The notes under the pieces were generated by a model, which was given only the letters and a program-made list of their open reading frames with translations, was not told the origin of the DNA and ran no database searches. The position numbers and the translations under genes were made by a program. 49,316 nt of DNA from an uncultured Collinsella sp. (GTDB taxonomy: Bacteria; Actinomycetota; Coriobacteriia; Coriobacteriales; Coriobacteriaceae). Below are positions 9,407-18,213 of the stretch, piece after piece (positions within the stretch are counted from its first letter, which is position 1; each line of letters opens with the position of its first letter). The stretch lies in NCBI GenBank assembly GCA_958348565.1, contig CATVZP010000006.1:1-49316 (forward strand). Reading direction: 5' to 3'.

Positions 9407-9507
9407 CGAACTGCCCTTATTTAGCAGAGGGGATTCATGTACTTTAGCTTAATGGAGTACATCGGTGAGCTGAGGGCCGCCACGCACGCAAGCGTGCACC
9501 CCTTTTC

Positions 9508-10650
9508 CTAGCGTATCTGGACGCCGGCTTTCTTTTTCTCGGCCTTGACGCGGTAGAGCTCCGCATCGGCAGCGCGAAGTAAGTCTTGCCAGGTATCAAC
9601 ACTGTCGCCGACCCGCGCGTAACCGATGGACATCCGCAATGCATACGGCACCTCGGCACGAGCGAGCTCGTCGTTAATCGCCGAACACAGATCTATGATG
9701 TCCTGTTCCGCCGTCGCCTTTTGAAGCACCACGAACTCATCGCCACCATAGCGTGCGATAAAGCCACCAGACGCCGAGCAGACCTCTTTGAGCGTAGCAG
9801 ATATGACCTGGAGGGCATGATCGCCCTCAACATGTCCATACCGGTCGTTAATTTGCTTAAAGCCGTCGGCATCCATCATAAGCAGATACACATCATCGGC
9901 CTGGTCAGCACCCGAGAACAGCGACAGCATATAGGTCTCAAAACGGTTGCGATTGTTAAGGCCAGTCAACGGGTCGGTCGAGATCAGCTGCTCCTGGTAG
10001 ATGATGTAGAGCAGCAGGATGCTCAGCGTTATACCGACGCAAAGGCCCGGTACCGAAAACAAAACCTGGAAGGTACCGCCCACCAGAGCGGGAACCGCAA
10101 AAAAGGCGAGGGTGCGATAAATAGCCTTCTTTTGCAGACTTTCGACTTTTCGAGCCCGAGTAAAGGCATGCAAGGACGTATATATAACGTAGCAGTAGCT
10201 AACGATAGGTTGAATCATATAAAGCGCTCCGCGACGATATACGCCCTGCGCATCGATATAGAACATAGTGTGCGTCCAGTAGCTGGTAAATGCCAGCACG
10301 ACCACCAATACGGTTGGCAACGTCACGAGCGCCACCCTATAGTGCGCGGTCAAAAGGCGAGAGCCCTGCATCGTCTCGGAATAGAAAAACCAAATGAGGC
10401 ACGCGATGGCGAACAGCGAAAACGAGACCGCGTTGGAAATCCAGTTGGCCGTGATGCCTACAGGAGTGCTCACGCCGTCTGAGAGCGTCCAGATCATATC
10501 GAAGAAAATGTAGGCAGCAGACGTGTAACCGAGCATGCTAAACAAAAGCTGCTGGGTGCTCGAGAACAGGGAGCGGCGGCTTCGTGCGGCAAGCCCGATA
10601 AGAACAATCATGCATAGCAGGAATATCTCAATCTTGAGTGCCTTAACCAC
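9508..10650 (-). CDS. Membrane-bound diguanylate cyclase (GGDEF)
   Basis: A 380-residue protein with about six or seven N-terminal transmembrane helices (residues ~1-215) and a C-terminal GGDEF domain starting at DPLTGLNNR. The active-site motif is intact (RYGGDEF), so it should make cyclic di-GMP from two GTP. The inhibitory RxxD site expected five residues before GGDEF is absent (ASGG is there), suggesting no classical product inhibition. No EAL domain is attached. I chose the GTG at 10650, which has GAAGGGATGG 7 bases upstream; the longest frame starts at a TTG at 10668 without a good site. A sensor of unknown signal controlling attachment or surface traits is plausible but not shown. Confidence 0.9.
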   Translation of the reverse strand: MVKALKIEIFLLCMIVLIGLAARSRRSLFSSTQQLLFSMLGYTSAAYIFFDMIWTLSDGVSTPVGITANWISNAVSFSLFAIACLIWFFYSETMQGSRLLTAHYRVALVTLPTVLVVVLAFTSYWTHTMFYIDAQGVYRRGALYMIQPIVSYCYVIYTSLHAFTRARKVESLQKKAIYRTLAFFAVPALVGGTFQVLFSVPGLCVGITLSILLLYIIYQEQLISTDPLTGLNNRNRFETYMLSLFSGADQADDVYLLMMDADGFKQINDRYGHVEGDHALQVISATLKEVCSASGGFIARYGGDEFVVLQKATAEQDIIDLCSAINDELARAEVPYALRMSIGYARVGDSVDTWQDLLRAADAELYRVKAEKKKAGVQIR

Positions 10651-10749
10651 TAGACGCCATCCCTTCAATATCCAAGTGGTCAGAATCGCCCGATTCGTGT
10701 CTGGGCAATAAACACCCCTACTCCGCAGGGGTAAGGGGAATAATAGCAG

Positions 10750-10791
10750 AGCGCCCGAACGTCACTGCAAGACAGCTTTCGTTCGGGCGCT
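10750..10791 (-). terminator. Probable terminator of the keto-deoxygluconate permease
   Basis: A 12-bp perfect inverted repeat (GAGCGCCCGAAC at 10750 with its complement ending at 10791) has an 18-20 base loop. On the minus strand it lies after the permease stop and is followed by TCTGCTATTATT, only moderately T-rich. Confidence 0.55.
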
Positions 10792-10837
10792 CAAACGGCG
10801 CGAATTGCACGCCGGAATCTATTATCGGTAACGGCCG

Positions 10838-11860
10838 TTACTCACCGTCGATATCGGTCGCGACGGCCTCCTCGATGGCCTCAATGCCTTCGACCGACAG
10901 ATCCTCTTTGCCCTGGCAAAACTTCTTGTCGACCCAGCCGGTCAGAATCGGAGCCATGATTGCCGTGATGATGACGGCGGTGGCGATCTGCGCATACGCG
11001 GTGGGCGCAAGCTCGGCATAGCGCGGGGCGACCTCGGCGAGGGCGACCGGCGTGGTCATGGCCGTGCCGGCGATAGTGGAGCATGCCACAGCCGCCTTAC
11101 CGTTGCCGCCACACAGGCGTTCGAAGGCAAAGGTAATGGGACCGACGATAAAGAGCGTGATGAGGCCCAGCAGGATGCCCGAGATGCCGCCGGTGATAAA
11201 GCTCGAAAGGCTCATGGACGCACCGAGCTGAAAGCCGATAACGGCGATCGCGGGATTGGCACCGGGGACCAGCAGGTTCTTGATAAACGGGAAGAGGTTG
11301 CCCAGAACCATGCCGATAACAAGCGGCAGAATGGATCCGATGATGGTGCCGACGGGGATGTTGGCGAGACCCGAGACACCGAGGATGATCATCGTGACGG
11401 CGGGGCCGGCCGTAAAGAACAGGATACCGACAGCGCCCTGCTCGGACTCATCGCCGAACTCGCCCATGATGCCCGTATAGAGCGCCATGTTGCAAAACGT
11501 GATGCCGCCGATGATAGACACGGAGCTCAGGCCCAGGAAGTTATCGTTAAAGAAATATGCCACACCCAAGCCAAGGGCGGCCGCAACAACAAGCTTGGGG
11601 ATCAGTACGACGATGCCGGTCTTGATAGCGCCCGGCGTGGACTTAAAGCTGATGCCGGCACCCACGAAGAGCAGGATCGCAGCGACGATGGTATTGGAGC
11701 CGCCGCGGCAGGCAGCCGTAAAGAAGCCACCGATCTCAAAGACCTGCGGGCAGAAGGTATTGAGCAAAAGGCCAACGATCATCGGATAGATCATGATGTC
11801 ACCCGGGATGCGCGGTACCTTAAATTTCCTTTGCTCGTTGGCGGTCGCTTCCTGTGCCAT
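10838..11860 (-). CDS. kdgT: 2-keto-3-deoxygluconate permease family transporter
   Basis: A 340-residue integral membrane protein of the KdgT family, H+-coupled uptake of 2-keto-3-deoxygluconate in characterised members. Family-like segments are KVPRIPGDIMIYPMIVGLLL at the start, GGITFCNMALYTGIMGEFGD in the middle and STIAGTAMTTPVALAE near the end. Ten or so hydrophobic helices are evident. The start at 11860 has GGGGG upstream; the longer frame from 11929 has no site. No pectin or uronate catabolic genes lie in the window, so the actual substrate could be another keto acid. It is followed by a terminator-like hairpin and preceded by the AzlCD pair with a 142-bp gap. Confidence 0.82.
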   Translation of the reverse strand: MAQEATANEQRKFKVPRIPGDIMIYPMIVGLLLNTFCPQVFEIGGFFTAACRGGSNTIVAAILLFVGAGISFKSTPGAIKTGIVVLIPKLVVAAALGLGVAYFFNDNFLGLSSVSIIGGITFCNMALYTGIMGEFGDESEQGAVGILFFTAGPAVTMIILGVSGLANIPVGTIIGSILPLVIGMVLGNLFPFIKNLLVPGANPAIAVIGFQLGASMSLSSFITGGISGILLGLITLFIVGPITFAFERLCGGNGKAAVACSTIAGTAMTTPVALAEVAPRYAELAPTAYAQIATAVIITAIMAPILTGWVDKKFCQGKEDLSVEGIEAIEEAVATDIDGE

Positions 11861-12002
11861 GAAACCCCCATTTCCGCTGACGCAGAACAAAAGCCCACGT
11901 CGCACTTTGCTACAGTAAAGTCTGAACATGGTACCAGAAGAAGCAGACCGGCTCGGTGAGAAATTCGATTCGTTGCGCCGGAACGCTAAACGTGCCCCGC
12001 TC

Positions 12003-12326
12003 TTATATGAAGCTCAAAACGATATAGAACACGATGCCCGAGACGCAGCACCACAACATCGACTTTGTCTTGATTGCCACCGCCACGACGCCAGCGGCCG
12101 CAATCCAAGGAATCAAGCCCTGCCACAAGCCGGCGTCAAAAGCGCCAGGGCTTATCAAATCGTTGGCGACCAGCGCCGCAAAGGCGGCAGGCGGAATATA
12201 ACCCAAGGCCTCGGTAACGCGGGGCGACAGCGTTCTCCCGCGCAAGGCAAACGCCGGGGCAATGCGGAAAAACGCGATGGCCGCCCATGACGATAGCCAT
12301 AGAACCAAAAACTCATTAACGGGCAT
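12003..12326 (-). CDS. azlD: Branched-chain amino-acid transport protein AzlD
   Basis: The small subunit (107 residues) of an AzlCD-type branched-chain amino-acid exporter. It has four hydrophobic helices, with the pattern FFRIAPAFALRGRTLSPRVTEALGYIPPAAFAAL typical of AzlD split here by position (residues ~22-55). The chosen ATG at 12326 overlaps the end of azlC by 11 bp, which suggests translational coupling; the longer frame adds an unlikely N-terminus. Together with azlC it is expected to form a membrane efflux complex. Confidence 0.86.
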   Translation of the reverse strand: MPVNEFLVLWLSSWAAIAFFRIAPAFALRGRTLSPRVTEALGYIPPAAFAALVANDLISPGAFDAGLWQGLIPWIAAAGVVAVAIKTKSMLWCCVSGIVFYIVLSFI

Positions 12327-13008
12327 CGCGAGCGCCCCTTCCCTCGACGAGGGCATCGCACGCGAGCGCTGCGGCAACACCGACGAGCACGCTTGCCGGC
12401 ACGGCGATATTCGTCCACCCCAAGAACTTGCATATGGCGACAGACGCCGCAGCCATAACGGCAGCTACGACATTGCCGCGCGACAGTCGCTGCGAAAAGA
12501 GCAGGCAGATAAAGAGCGAGGTGCAGACAAAACCCGCAATAGCGGTGGGAACATCGACAACGGCGCCGACGATGGCGCCCGTCGTACACGAAACGCCCCA
12601 CGTTGCGATGAGGATCGCGTTGAGCACAAAGGACTCGCGCGGGCCCCAATCCTCCCCTTCAACCAGCCTGGCAAGCGAGATGCCATATGCCTCTTCGGTA
12701 AGTGTCGCGGCAACAGCCAGCGTCTGACGCTTCGAGGCACCCCTCAGATGCGGCGCGATCGATGCCGAGTAAAGCGCAAAACGCGAGGAGATTGCGGCGA
12801 CGCTTGCGATAATCGACGCCGCAGGCACACCTGCCAGCCATAGATTGCAGACCATAAACTGTCCGCTGCCCGTCACGAACGTGCTGCTCAGAGCAAAAAC
12901 CATCCAGGGTTCCATTCCCGTCTGCGCCATAATCATTCCGCACGGCGCGCCTATCGCAACATAGGTAAGCATCACCGGCCAGACGGTTTTAACGATTTTG
13001 AGCACCAT
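12316..13008 (-). CDS. azlC: Branched-chain amino-acid exporter AzlC
   Basis: The large subunit (230 residues) of the AzlCD exporter, which in characterised members expels branched-chain amino acids or analogues. Family-like segments are TYVAIGAPCGMIMAQTGMEP, SGQFMVCNLWLAG and LTEEAYGISLARL. About seven hydrophobic helices are visible. I chose the ATG at 13008 because AGGAACG lies just upstream; the in-frame ATG at 13044 has no site. It overlaps azlD. No Lrp/AsnC-type regulator is adjacent. Confidence 0.88.
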   Translation of the reverse strand: MVLKIVKTVWPVMLTYVAIGAPCGMIMAQTGMEPWMVFALSSTFVTGSGQFMVCNLWLAGVPAASIIASVAAISSRFALYSASIAPHLRGASKRQTLAVAATLTEEAYGISLARLVEGEDWGPRESFVLNAILIATWGVSCTTGAIVGAVVDVPTAIAGFVCTSLFICLLFSQRLSRGNVVAAVMAAASVAICKFLGWTNIAVPASVLVGVAAALACDALVEGRGARDAR

Positions 13009-13135
13009 AACGTTCCTCGTCCCGACAAGCTTTCCGAGCCGCATTCAACGACGCGGCAGAATCATCGCCCGACAGCAACCGAGTTCACCTACAATTGCCA
13101 CCGGATCGAAAGACACAGCTTTTTAGGAAGTCATT

Positions 13136-13948
13136 ATGACAGCTATCGATCGGGCCCGGGCGACCGCGGCCTTCAAACGCTATACCGATGCTTACGATGC
13201 CGCCAATCCGCGCATCGCACTCAAGATCGAACACACCTATCACGTGGCGAAAGCGTGCGATACCGTGGCGCGTGAGCAGGGCTGGTCACCGCGGGACATT
13301 GACCTAGCTTGGCTTTGCGGCCTGCTGCACGATATGGGCCGCTTTGAGCAGCTGCGACGCTGGGATACGTTTAAGGATGCCGAAAGCATGAGCCATGCGG
13401 CGTTGGGCGTCGAGGTCCTCTTTGGCGAGAACCCCGACGACGCGCCCGCCACAACAAGCATCCGAGATTTTATCGAGACCGAAGAGCACGACGAGCTCAT
13501 CCGCGCGAGCATCGCCTATCACAGTGACTTTCGCCTGCCGGCACAACTCGACGAGCGTACACGGTGCTTCTGCGATATCGTACGCGATGGCGACAAGATC
13601 GACATTATGCGCACCATCGCCGACAGCACCGTCGACACCATCCTCAAGGTGGATGAGAACACGTTCCTCGAGAGCCGCTTCTCGACACCGGCGCTTACCG
13701 CCTTTGACGAGCACCGCTGCGTTGCACGCGACGAACGCGACGAGGCCGCCGACTACCTGGTGGGGCTCATCTGCTTTATGTTTGAGCTCGTCTATCCAGC
13801 GAGCCGCGCGCTAGCGCGCGAGCAGGGCGATATCTACCGCCTACTCGACGCGCCCTTTGGCATTACGCGCCCCTTTACCGATCCCGCCACGCAAGCGACC
13901 TGGGAGCGCCTAAAGGACGAGATGCGCGACTGGCTGGCGCGCGCCTAG
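13136..13948 (+). CDS. HD-domain phosphohydrolase
   Basis: A 270-residue predicted metal-dependent phosphohydrolase. The HD motif residues are visible: His33 in KIEHTYHVAK, His65-Asp66 in CGLLHDMGRFEQ, a further His in MSHAALG and in ASIAYHSDF, and a late Asp in IVRDGDKIDIM. Substrates of this broad family include nucleotides and second messengers; none can be assigned here. The ATG at 13136 has TTAGGAAG upstream. The gene converges with etfA and both stop codons overlap in the sequence CTAG at 13945-13948. Confidence 0.85.
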   Translation: MTAIDRARATAAFKRYTDAYDAANPRIALKIEHTYHVAKACDTVAREQGWSPRDIDLAWLCGLLHDMGRFEQLRRWDTFKDAESMSHAALGVEVLFGENPDDAPATTSIRDFIETEEHDELIRASIAYHSDFRLPAQLDERTRCFCDIVRDGDKIDIMRTIADSTVDTILKVDENTFLESRFSTPALTAFDEHRCVARDERDEAADYLVGLICFMFELVYPASRALAREQGDIYRLLDAPFGITRPFTDPATQATWERLKDEMRDWLARA

Positions 13949-15150
13949 CGCTCAAGCTGGGCCAGCAGCTCCTCGACGACCTCGACGGCATCGCCGACAA
14001 CCTTGTACTGGGCAGCACCAAAGATGGGGGCATCCGGGTCCTCGTTGATGGCGATAATGCACTCCGCCCCACCGATGCCGGCAAGATGCTGAATGGCGCC
14101 TGAAACACCGATACTCACGAGAAGCTTAGGCGAAACCGATACGCCCGTCTGGCCAATCTGATGGCGATACTCCAACCAGCCGGCCTCCACGACAGGTCGC
14201 GTGCAGCCAAGCTCGGCTCCCAGAGCCCCGGCGAGTTTTCGCATCAGCGGCAGGTTTTTCTTGGAACCAATGCCGCGACCCACCACGACCAGGCGCTCGG
14301 CATCGGCGATCGAAGCCTGCTGACCCCGTTCCTCGGCGGGAATCGAAATCTCGACACGAGCCTTGGCATCATCCGCAAGGAATACCTGGGTAATCGTGCC
14401 GGAGCGGTTATAGTCAAAGTCGGGCGCCTTAAAGATGCCGGGGCGCACCGTTGCCATCTGAGGACGGTGGTTGGGGCAAATGATGGTGGCCATCAAGTTG
14501 CCGCCAAACGCCGGGCGCGTCTGCTGCAGCAGGCCCGTCTCCGTATCCATCGAAAGTACGGTGCAGTCAGCCGTAAGGCCCGTCTGCAAACGCACGGCAA
14601 CGCCGGGTGCCAGTTCGCGGCCAAAGGCGGTCGCACCGTACAGAATGGCCTCGGGCTTGTGCTCTGCCACCAAATCACAGATCAGCCGGGCGTAAACCCC
14701 CGCGTCGTTCTGGCGCAGGCGCTCGTCGCGACAGACCAGGACCTCGTCTGCACCGGCGCAAACCAGATGCTCCAGGTCACCGAGAGAACCCTCGGGGCCC
14801 ATACCGACCAGTGCCACCAGACGGCAACCACGGGCATCGGCAAGCTCGCGTCCCTTGCCCATGAGCTCGTAGGCCACCGGGGCCACGACATCGTGCTCGT
14901 CGGTCTGAACGAATACCCAGATATCTCGATACGCATCGAGGTCAACCGCGCCGGCGGCCTCGTCGCGCTCGATCGAAATGGCATTGACGGGGCAAGCGTC
15001 GACGCACCCGCCGCATAGGATGCAGCCGTCGGTTACGCGGGCGCAACGGTTGGGCCGCTCGCCTTCCACTACGATGCCGCCCGAGGCACAGGCGCGAACG
15101 CAGCGACCGCAGCCGATACAGGCTTCGCTATCGATAATCAGTCCGCTCAT
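13945..15150 (-). CDS. etfA: Electron transfer flavoprotein alpha with ferredoxin domain
   Basis: A 401-residue EtfA. The N-terminus is a bis-[4Fe-4S] ferredoxin domain: Cys11/14/17/21 and Cys43/46/49/53. The body is the flavoprotein alpha subunit and the C-terminal FAD site reads VVVGRGIGSKKN, SPKLLVSIGVSGAIQHLAG and IIAINEDPDAPIF. The ferredoxin extension is typical of EtfA proteins in anaerobes that pair with acyl-CoA or lactate dehydrogenases and handle ferredoxin (for example LctC of Acetobacterium woodii). Its ATG directly follows the etfB stop codon, so the two are translated together. Whether this pair bifurcates electrons cannot be decided by eye. Confidence 0.93.
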   Translation of the reverse strand: MSGLIIDSEACIGCGRCVRACASGGIVVEGERPNRCARVTDGCILCGGCVDACPVNAISIERDEAAGAVDLDAYRDIWVFVQTDEHDVVAPVAYELMGKGRELADARGCRLVALVGMGPEGSLGDLEHLVCAGADEVLVCRDERLRQNDAGVYARLICDLVAEHKPEAILYGATAFGRELAPGVAVRLQTGLTADCTVLSMDTETGLLQQTRPAFGGNLMATIICPNHRPQMATVRPGIFKAPDFDYNRSGTITQVFLADDAKARVEISIPAEERGQQASIADAERLVVVGRGIGSKKNLPLMRKLAGALGAELGCTRPVVEAGWLEYRHQIGQTGVSVSPKLLVSIGVSGAIQHLAGIGGAECIIAINEDPDAPIFGAAQYKVVGDAVEVVEELLAQLER

Positions 15151-15966
15151 CTATGCCATCCCCTCGATAATCTTGGCAAGTTTTGCCGCCTGCTCGGACG
15201 CCGTTCCGTCAACGGCCTCGCACGTTTGGTCGCGGTCGGGCACAAACGATCGAACGACCTGTGTCGGCGAGCCGGCAAGGCCGCAGCGCGCGGGGTCGGC
15301 GTTCACGTCAGCAGCGTTGACCACGCGCACGTCCGCCTCCTCGGCCGCACGAATACCGGCAATGCTCGGCATGCGCAGTTGGCCAATCTCCTTGGCGGTC
15401 GTCATCGTGCACGGCATCTCAAGATAGACCGTCTCCTCGCCGGCATCGCAGCCGTGAACAAGCGCCAGTGAACCACAGGTCGTAAAGCCTGCGCTCTGCA
15501 CGCAGCTCACGTCGGTCACGCAGGGAATCTCAAAGGCACCGGCAAGCTCGGGGCCAATCTGGGCCGTATCGCCGTCCACCGCCATCTTGCCGCAGATGAG
15601 CAGGTCGAAGTCCTCGTCGAGCGCCTCGATGCCGCACTTGAGGGCATAGGTGGTTGCCAGGGTATCGGCACCTGCAAAGGCGCGATCGGTTAGCAGCAGC
15701 GCGTCATCGGCGCCTCGGGCGATGCAGTCGCGCAATAGCGATTCAGTCGCGGGGATGCCCATCGACACCACCGTTACGCGCACGTCCATGCCAAAGCCGA
15801 TAAAGTCGTCCTTCAGCGCCAGCGCGCATTCCAAAGCGCTCGCGTCAAAGGGATTAATGACCGCCTGCTTGCCATCGCGCACGATGGTATTGGTCTTGGG
15901 GTCCATCTTGACCTCGGTGCTGCCCGGCACCGCCTTGACGCACACCACCATATGGAAATCGCTCAT
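15151..15966 (-). CDS. etfB: Electron transfer flavoprotein beta subunit
   Basis: A 271-residue EtfB with the family start VVCVKAVPGSTEVKMDP, the adenine-nucleotide segment LLICGKMAVDGDTAQIGPEL and a C-terminal region with EMPCTMTTAKEIGQLRMP. It forms the heterodimeric flavoprotein with EtfA. Two starts are possible: an ATG at 15966 with GGGGG nine bases upstream, which I prefer, or a GTG at 15972 that overlaps the upstream TGA by 4 bp. The downstream gene etfA starts on the next base after its stop. It shares an operon with the FAD-linked oxidase, its likely electron-exchange partner. Confidence 0.92.
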   Translation of the reverse strand: MSDFHMVVCVKAVPGSTEVKMDPKTNTIVRDGKQAVINPFDASALECALALKDDFIGFGMDVRVTVVSMGIPATESLLRDCIARGADDALLLTDRAFAGADTLATTYALKCGIEALDEDFDLLICGKMAVDGDTAQIGPELAGAFEIPCVTDVSCVQSAGFTTCGSLALVHGCDAGEETVYLEMPCTMTTAKEIGQLRMPSIAGIRAAEEADVRVVNAADVNADPARCGLAGSPTQVVRSFVPDRDQTCEAVDGTASEQAAKLAKIIEGMA

Positions 15967-15968
15967 CT

Positions 15969-17570
15969 TCACGCGCCCCCTTTCTGGACGAGCTCATCCA
16001 AGAGCTTCTCCGAAAACAGGTTGCCGCGACCCAGCTGCCCGGCAGGATCGAGCTGGAGCTTGAGCCGCGCCGACTCGACCATGGCCTCGTGACCGTACAT
16101 CGTCTCCAAGAAGCCCGCCTTGATCTTGCCGACGCCGTGTTCGGCGGAGACGGCGCCGCCCATGGCCGTGACCTCGGAAGCCCACTGGGCAAAGAGCTCT
16201 CCGCCGCGGCGGTAATCCTGCGCATCGCGCGGCAGAATGTTCACATGCAGATGGTTGTTACCGATGTGCCCCCAGGCGGCAGATTCAAGCCCACTTTCGG
16301 CCAACGTGCGGCGATAAAGGGCGATGACATCGGCCAAGCGTGCGTTGGGCACCGACATGTCCGAACCCAATTTGGTGATGGTGGGATCCGTGCGGCGACG
16401 CTCGTCGATGAGCATGTTGACGCTCTCGGGCACCGCATGGCGGAAGAATCGCTGACACTCGCGATCGACCTCGGTGCGCGCGACCCATGTCGCATCGTCG
16501 CTGCCGCCCGCAAGCTCCAGTACCCACCCCAAGTGATACAGCTCCTCAGTCGCCTGGGCTTCGTCGTCGCAGTCGAGCTCCACGTAGACACAGACCTTGG
16601 CGTCTTTGTCGAGCGCCGGCAGCGAGGCGAACGCGGTCGACTGCTCACGCTGACGACGCAGGATATCCAGGGCGCCCGCATCGAAATATTCGATGGCAGC
16701 CGCGTGGGACAGGACGGGGCGCACAGAATCGGTGAAGGACACGGCCTTGTCTTCGCTGTCAAAGAAGCAGCTCACGCCCCAAACGACCGCAGGCGCCGAC
16801 TGCAGGGCAATCTCGAGCTCGGTGATGACGCCGAGTGTGCCACACGCACCGATAAACAGATCGATGGCATCCATATCGTCAGCGACGAAATAGCCCGAAG
16901 CATTTTTGGTCTTGGGCATGGTGTAGTCGGGAAGGTCGAGCTCGAGCGTGCGGCCCTGCACCGTGACGAGCGAAAGGCGACGACCCCGTGCAAAAACCTC
17001 GCCACGGTGAAGCTCGAGCAGGTCGCCATCGGTCAGCGCGACATGAAGGCCCGTGACGTGAGGGCGCATGGGGCCGTAAGCGTAGCTGCGGGCGCCGGAG
17101 GCGTTGCATGCCGTCATGCCGCCCAGACAGGCAGATGCCTCGGTGGGATCGGTAGGAAAGAATTGCTCGGGGGCTTCCTGGAACTCCTCGTAGGCCTCAA
17201 GCGATGTCTGGTCCCAGCCGGCAGTCGGCAGCACTTTCTTGCCCAGTTGCTTGCGTAGCTCAGACAGCACGACGCCGGGCGCCACACGCAAAAGAAAGCG
17301 GCCCTGCTCATCGCGGCGAATGCCTAGGTAGCGATTCATGCGGGAAGTATTGAGAACGTGACCGCCATGAGGCACGGCGCCGGCGGCAAGACCGGTCCGG
17401 GCGCCCTGAACCGTCACCGGGACACGCTCGGCATGGAGCTTTTTCAAAATGGCGCGGACCTCGTCCTCCGTTGTCGGAAACGAGATGCTCGAGGCCTCGC
17501 CCGATGTGCGAGACTCATCGCGACCATACTCTTCGAACTCGTCGGTGAAGGGTTTGATGGTTGCAGACAC
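15969..17570 (-). CDS. FAD-linked oxidase, GlcD/LctD-like
   Basis: A 533-residue flavoenzyme of the D-lactate/glycolate dehydrogenase family, expected to oxidise a 2-hydroxy acid to the 2-keto acid. The PCMH FAD domain shows PVTVQGARTGLAAGAVPHGG (residues ~50-70), LGGMTACNASGARSYAYGPM and ACGTLGVITELEI. The C-terminal domain has GHIGNNHLHVNILP and SAEHGVGKIKAGFLETMY, with metal-binding histidines. The GTG at 17570 has GGGGGAG upstream. As first gene of a three-gene operon with etfB and etfA, it matches the gene content of lactate dehydrogenase/Etf complexes (LctBCD), in which uphill lactate oxidation by NAD+ is driven by ferredoxin oxidation. No lactate permease or racemase is adjacent, and the substrate could be another hydroxy acid. 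Confidence 0.9.
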   Translation of the reverse strand: MSATIKPFTDEFEEYGRDESRTSGEASSISFPTTEDEVRAILKKLHAERVPVTVQGARTGLAAGAVPHGGHVLNTSRMNRYLGIRRDEQGRFLLRVAPGVVLSELRKQLGKKVLPTAGWDQTSLEAYEEFQEAPEQFFPTDPTEASACLGGMTACNASGARSYAYGPMRPHVTGLHVALTDGDLLELHRGEVFARGRRLSLVTVQGRTLELDLPDYTMPKTKNASGYFVADDMDAIDLFIGACGTLGVITELEIALQSAPAVVWGVSCFFDSEDKAVSFTDSVRPVLSHAAAIEYFDAGALDILRRQREQSTAFASLPALDKDAKVCVYVELDCDDEAQATEELYHLGWVLELAGGSDDATWVARTEVDRECQRFFRHAVPESVNMLIDERRRTDPTITKLGSDMSVPNARLADVIALYRRTLAESGLESAAWGHIGNNHLHVNILPRDAQDYRRGGELFAQWASEVTAMGGAVSAEHGVGKIKAGFLETMYGHEAMVESARLKLQLDPAGQLGRGNLFSEKLLDELVQKGGA

Positions 17571-17916
17571 GCGAACTCCCCCTTTAGCTAACTACAGTGT
17601 TTGCAGGGAGATGTTACCGCATCGTTTTGTCGACGTGTTCGAGACCGTCTCCATAATTGGCGATTTTTACGTTCGTGCAATTCGGCGAGCGGCAAGGTTT
17701 CCTCGGCAGACGATGCTTTTGACACATGTCGCTTTACCGCCAGCGACCACGCAATTGTCGCTCGAAAAAAGTTGAAGTTATTTTTGCCATCTTTTACCTG
17801 CGGAGATGTCAATCCGTCAAGCATTTGGTCAGAAATTGGTCAAGTAGTGGCTGATACGGTCGGCATCGACAGCCAAAACCAATGGAAGTTTTGGCCCCAG
17901 AAGCAGGGAGGTTCCC
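17571..17916. other. 346-bp divergent regulatory region
   Basis: No gene is visible between the FAD-oxidase operon (minus) and the exported-protein cluster (plus). It is more AT-rich than its surroundings, with A/T runs around 17764-17797. It holds the candidate minus-strand promoter and TTGGTCA repeats listed separately, and a ribosome-binding site (CAGGGAGG) for the plus-strand gene at 17917. Confidence 0.6.
17791..17842 (-). promoter_or_regulatory. Candidate promoter and operator of the FAD-oxidase/etf operon
   Basis: On the minus strand TTGACG (17815-17820) is followed after 18 bases by TAAAAG (17791-17796), a plausible sigma-70 pair. Just upstream, two direct copies of TTGGTCA (plus 17825-17831 and 17836-17842) lie one helical turn (11 bp) apart. 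A regulator binding there could act on the promoter. The assignment is by eye. Confidence 0.3.
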
Positions 17917-18213
17917 ATGGCATATTACTGGCCCCAGTACGGCGTCGCCATCGAGGTCGACGACGATCCCTATCTCCTGCCTTTCGACGAAGAGGCGTTC
18001 CCCGATACGGCGGTCTACCACGTCACCACCGATGTTATCTGCGACCCCGAGTCGTTCTCGGCGCTCGCCCACCACATCGCGCATGTCCACAATATCGAGC
18101 TCCCTCACGACTTCGACGAGCTCATCTACTCGCGCCGCCTGATGCTTCATATGCTCTTTGGAGCTGACCCGTCCACGTTCGCACGTGTCTACACCACCAA
18201 GGACGCCGCATGA
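17917..18213 (+). CDS. Small protein of unknown function
   Basis: A 98-residue acidic, soluble protein that I do not recognise. It begins MAYYWPQYGVAIEVDDDP and has a run of helices after residue 40 (SFSALAHHIAHVHNIELP). The EVDDD stretch after a predicted strand faintly recalls the core of DUF559/Vsr-like endonuclease domains, but the downstream catalytic lysine pattern is not evident, so I do not claim it. CAGGGAGG precedes the ATG at good spacing. Its end overlaps the next gene in ATGA, so the two are coupled. Confidence 0.7.
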   Translation: MAYYWPQYGVAIEVDDDPYLLPFDEEAFPDTAVYHVTTDVICDPESFSALAHHIAHVHNIELPHDFDELIYSRRLMLHMLFGADPSTFARVYTTKDAA

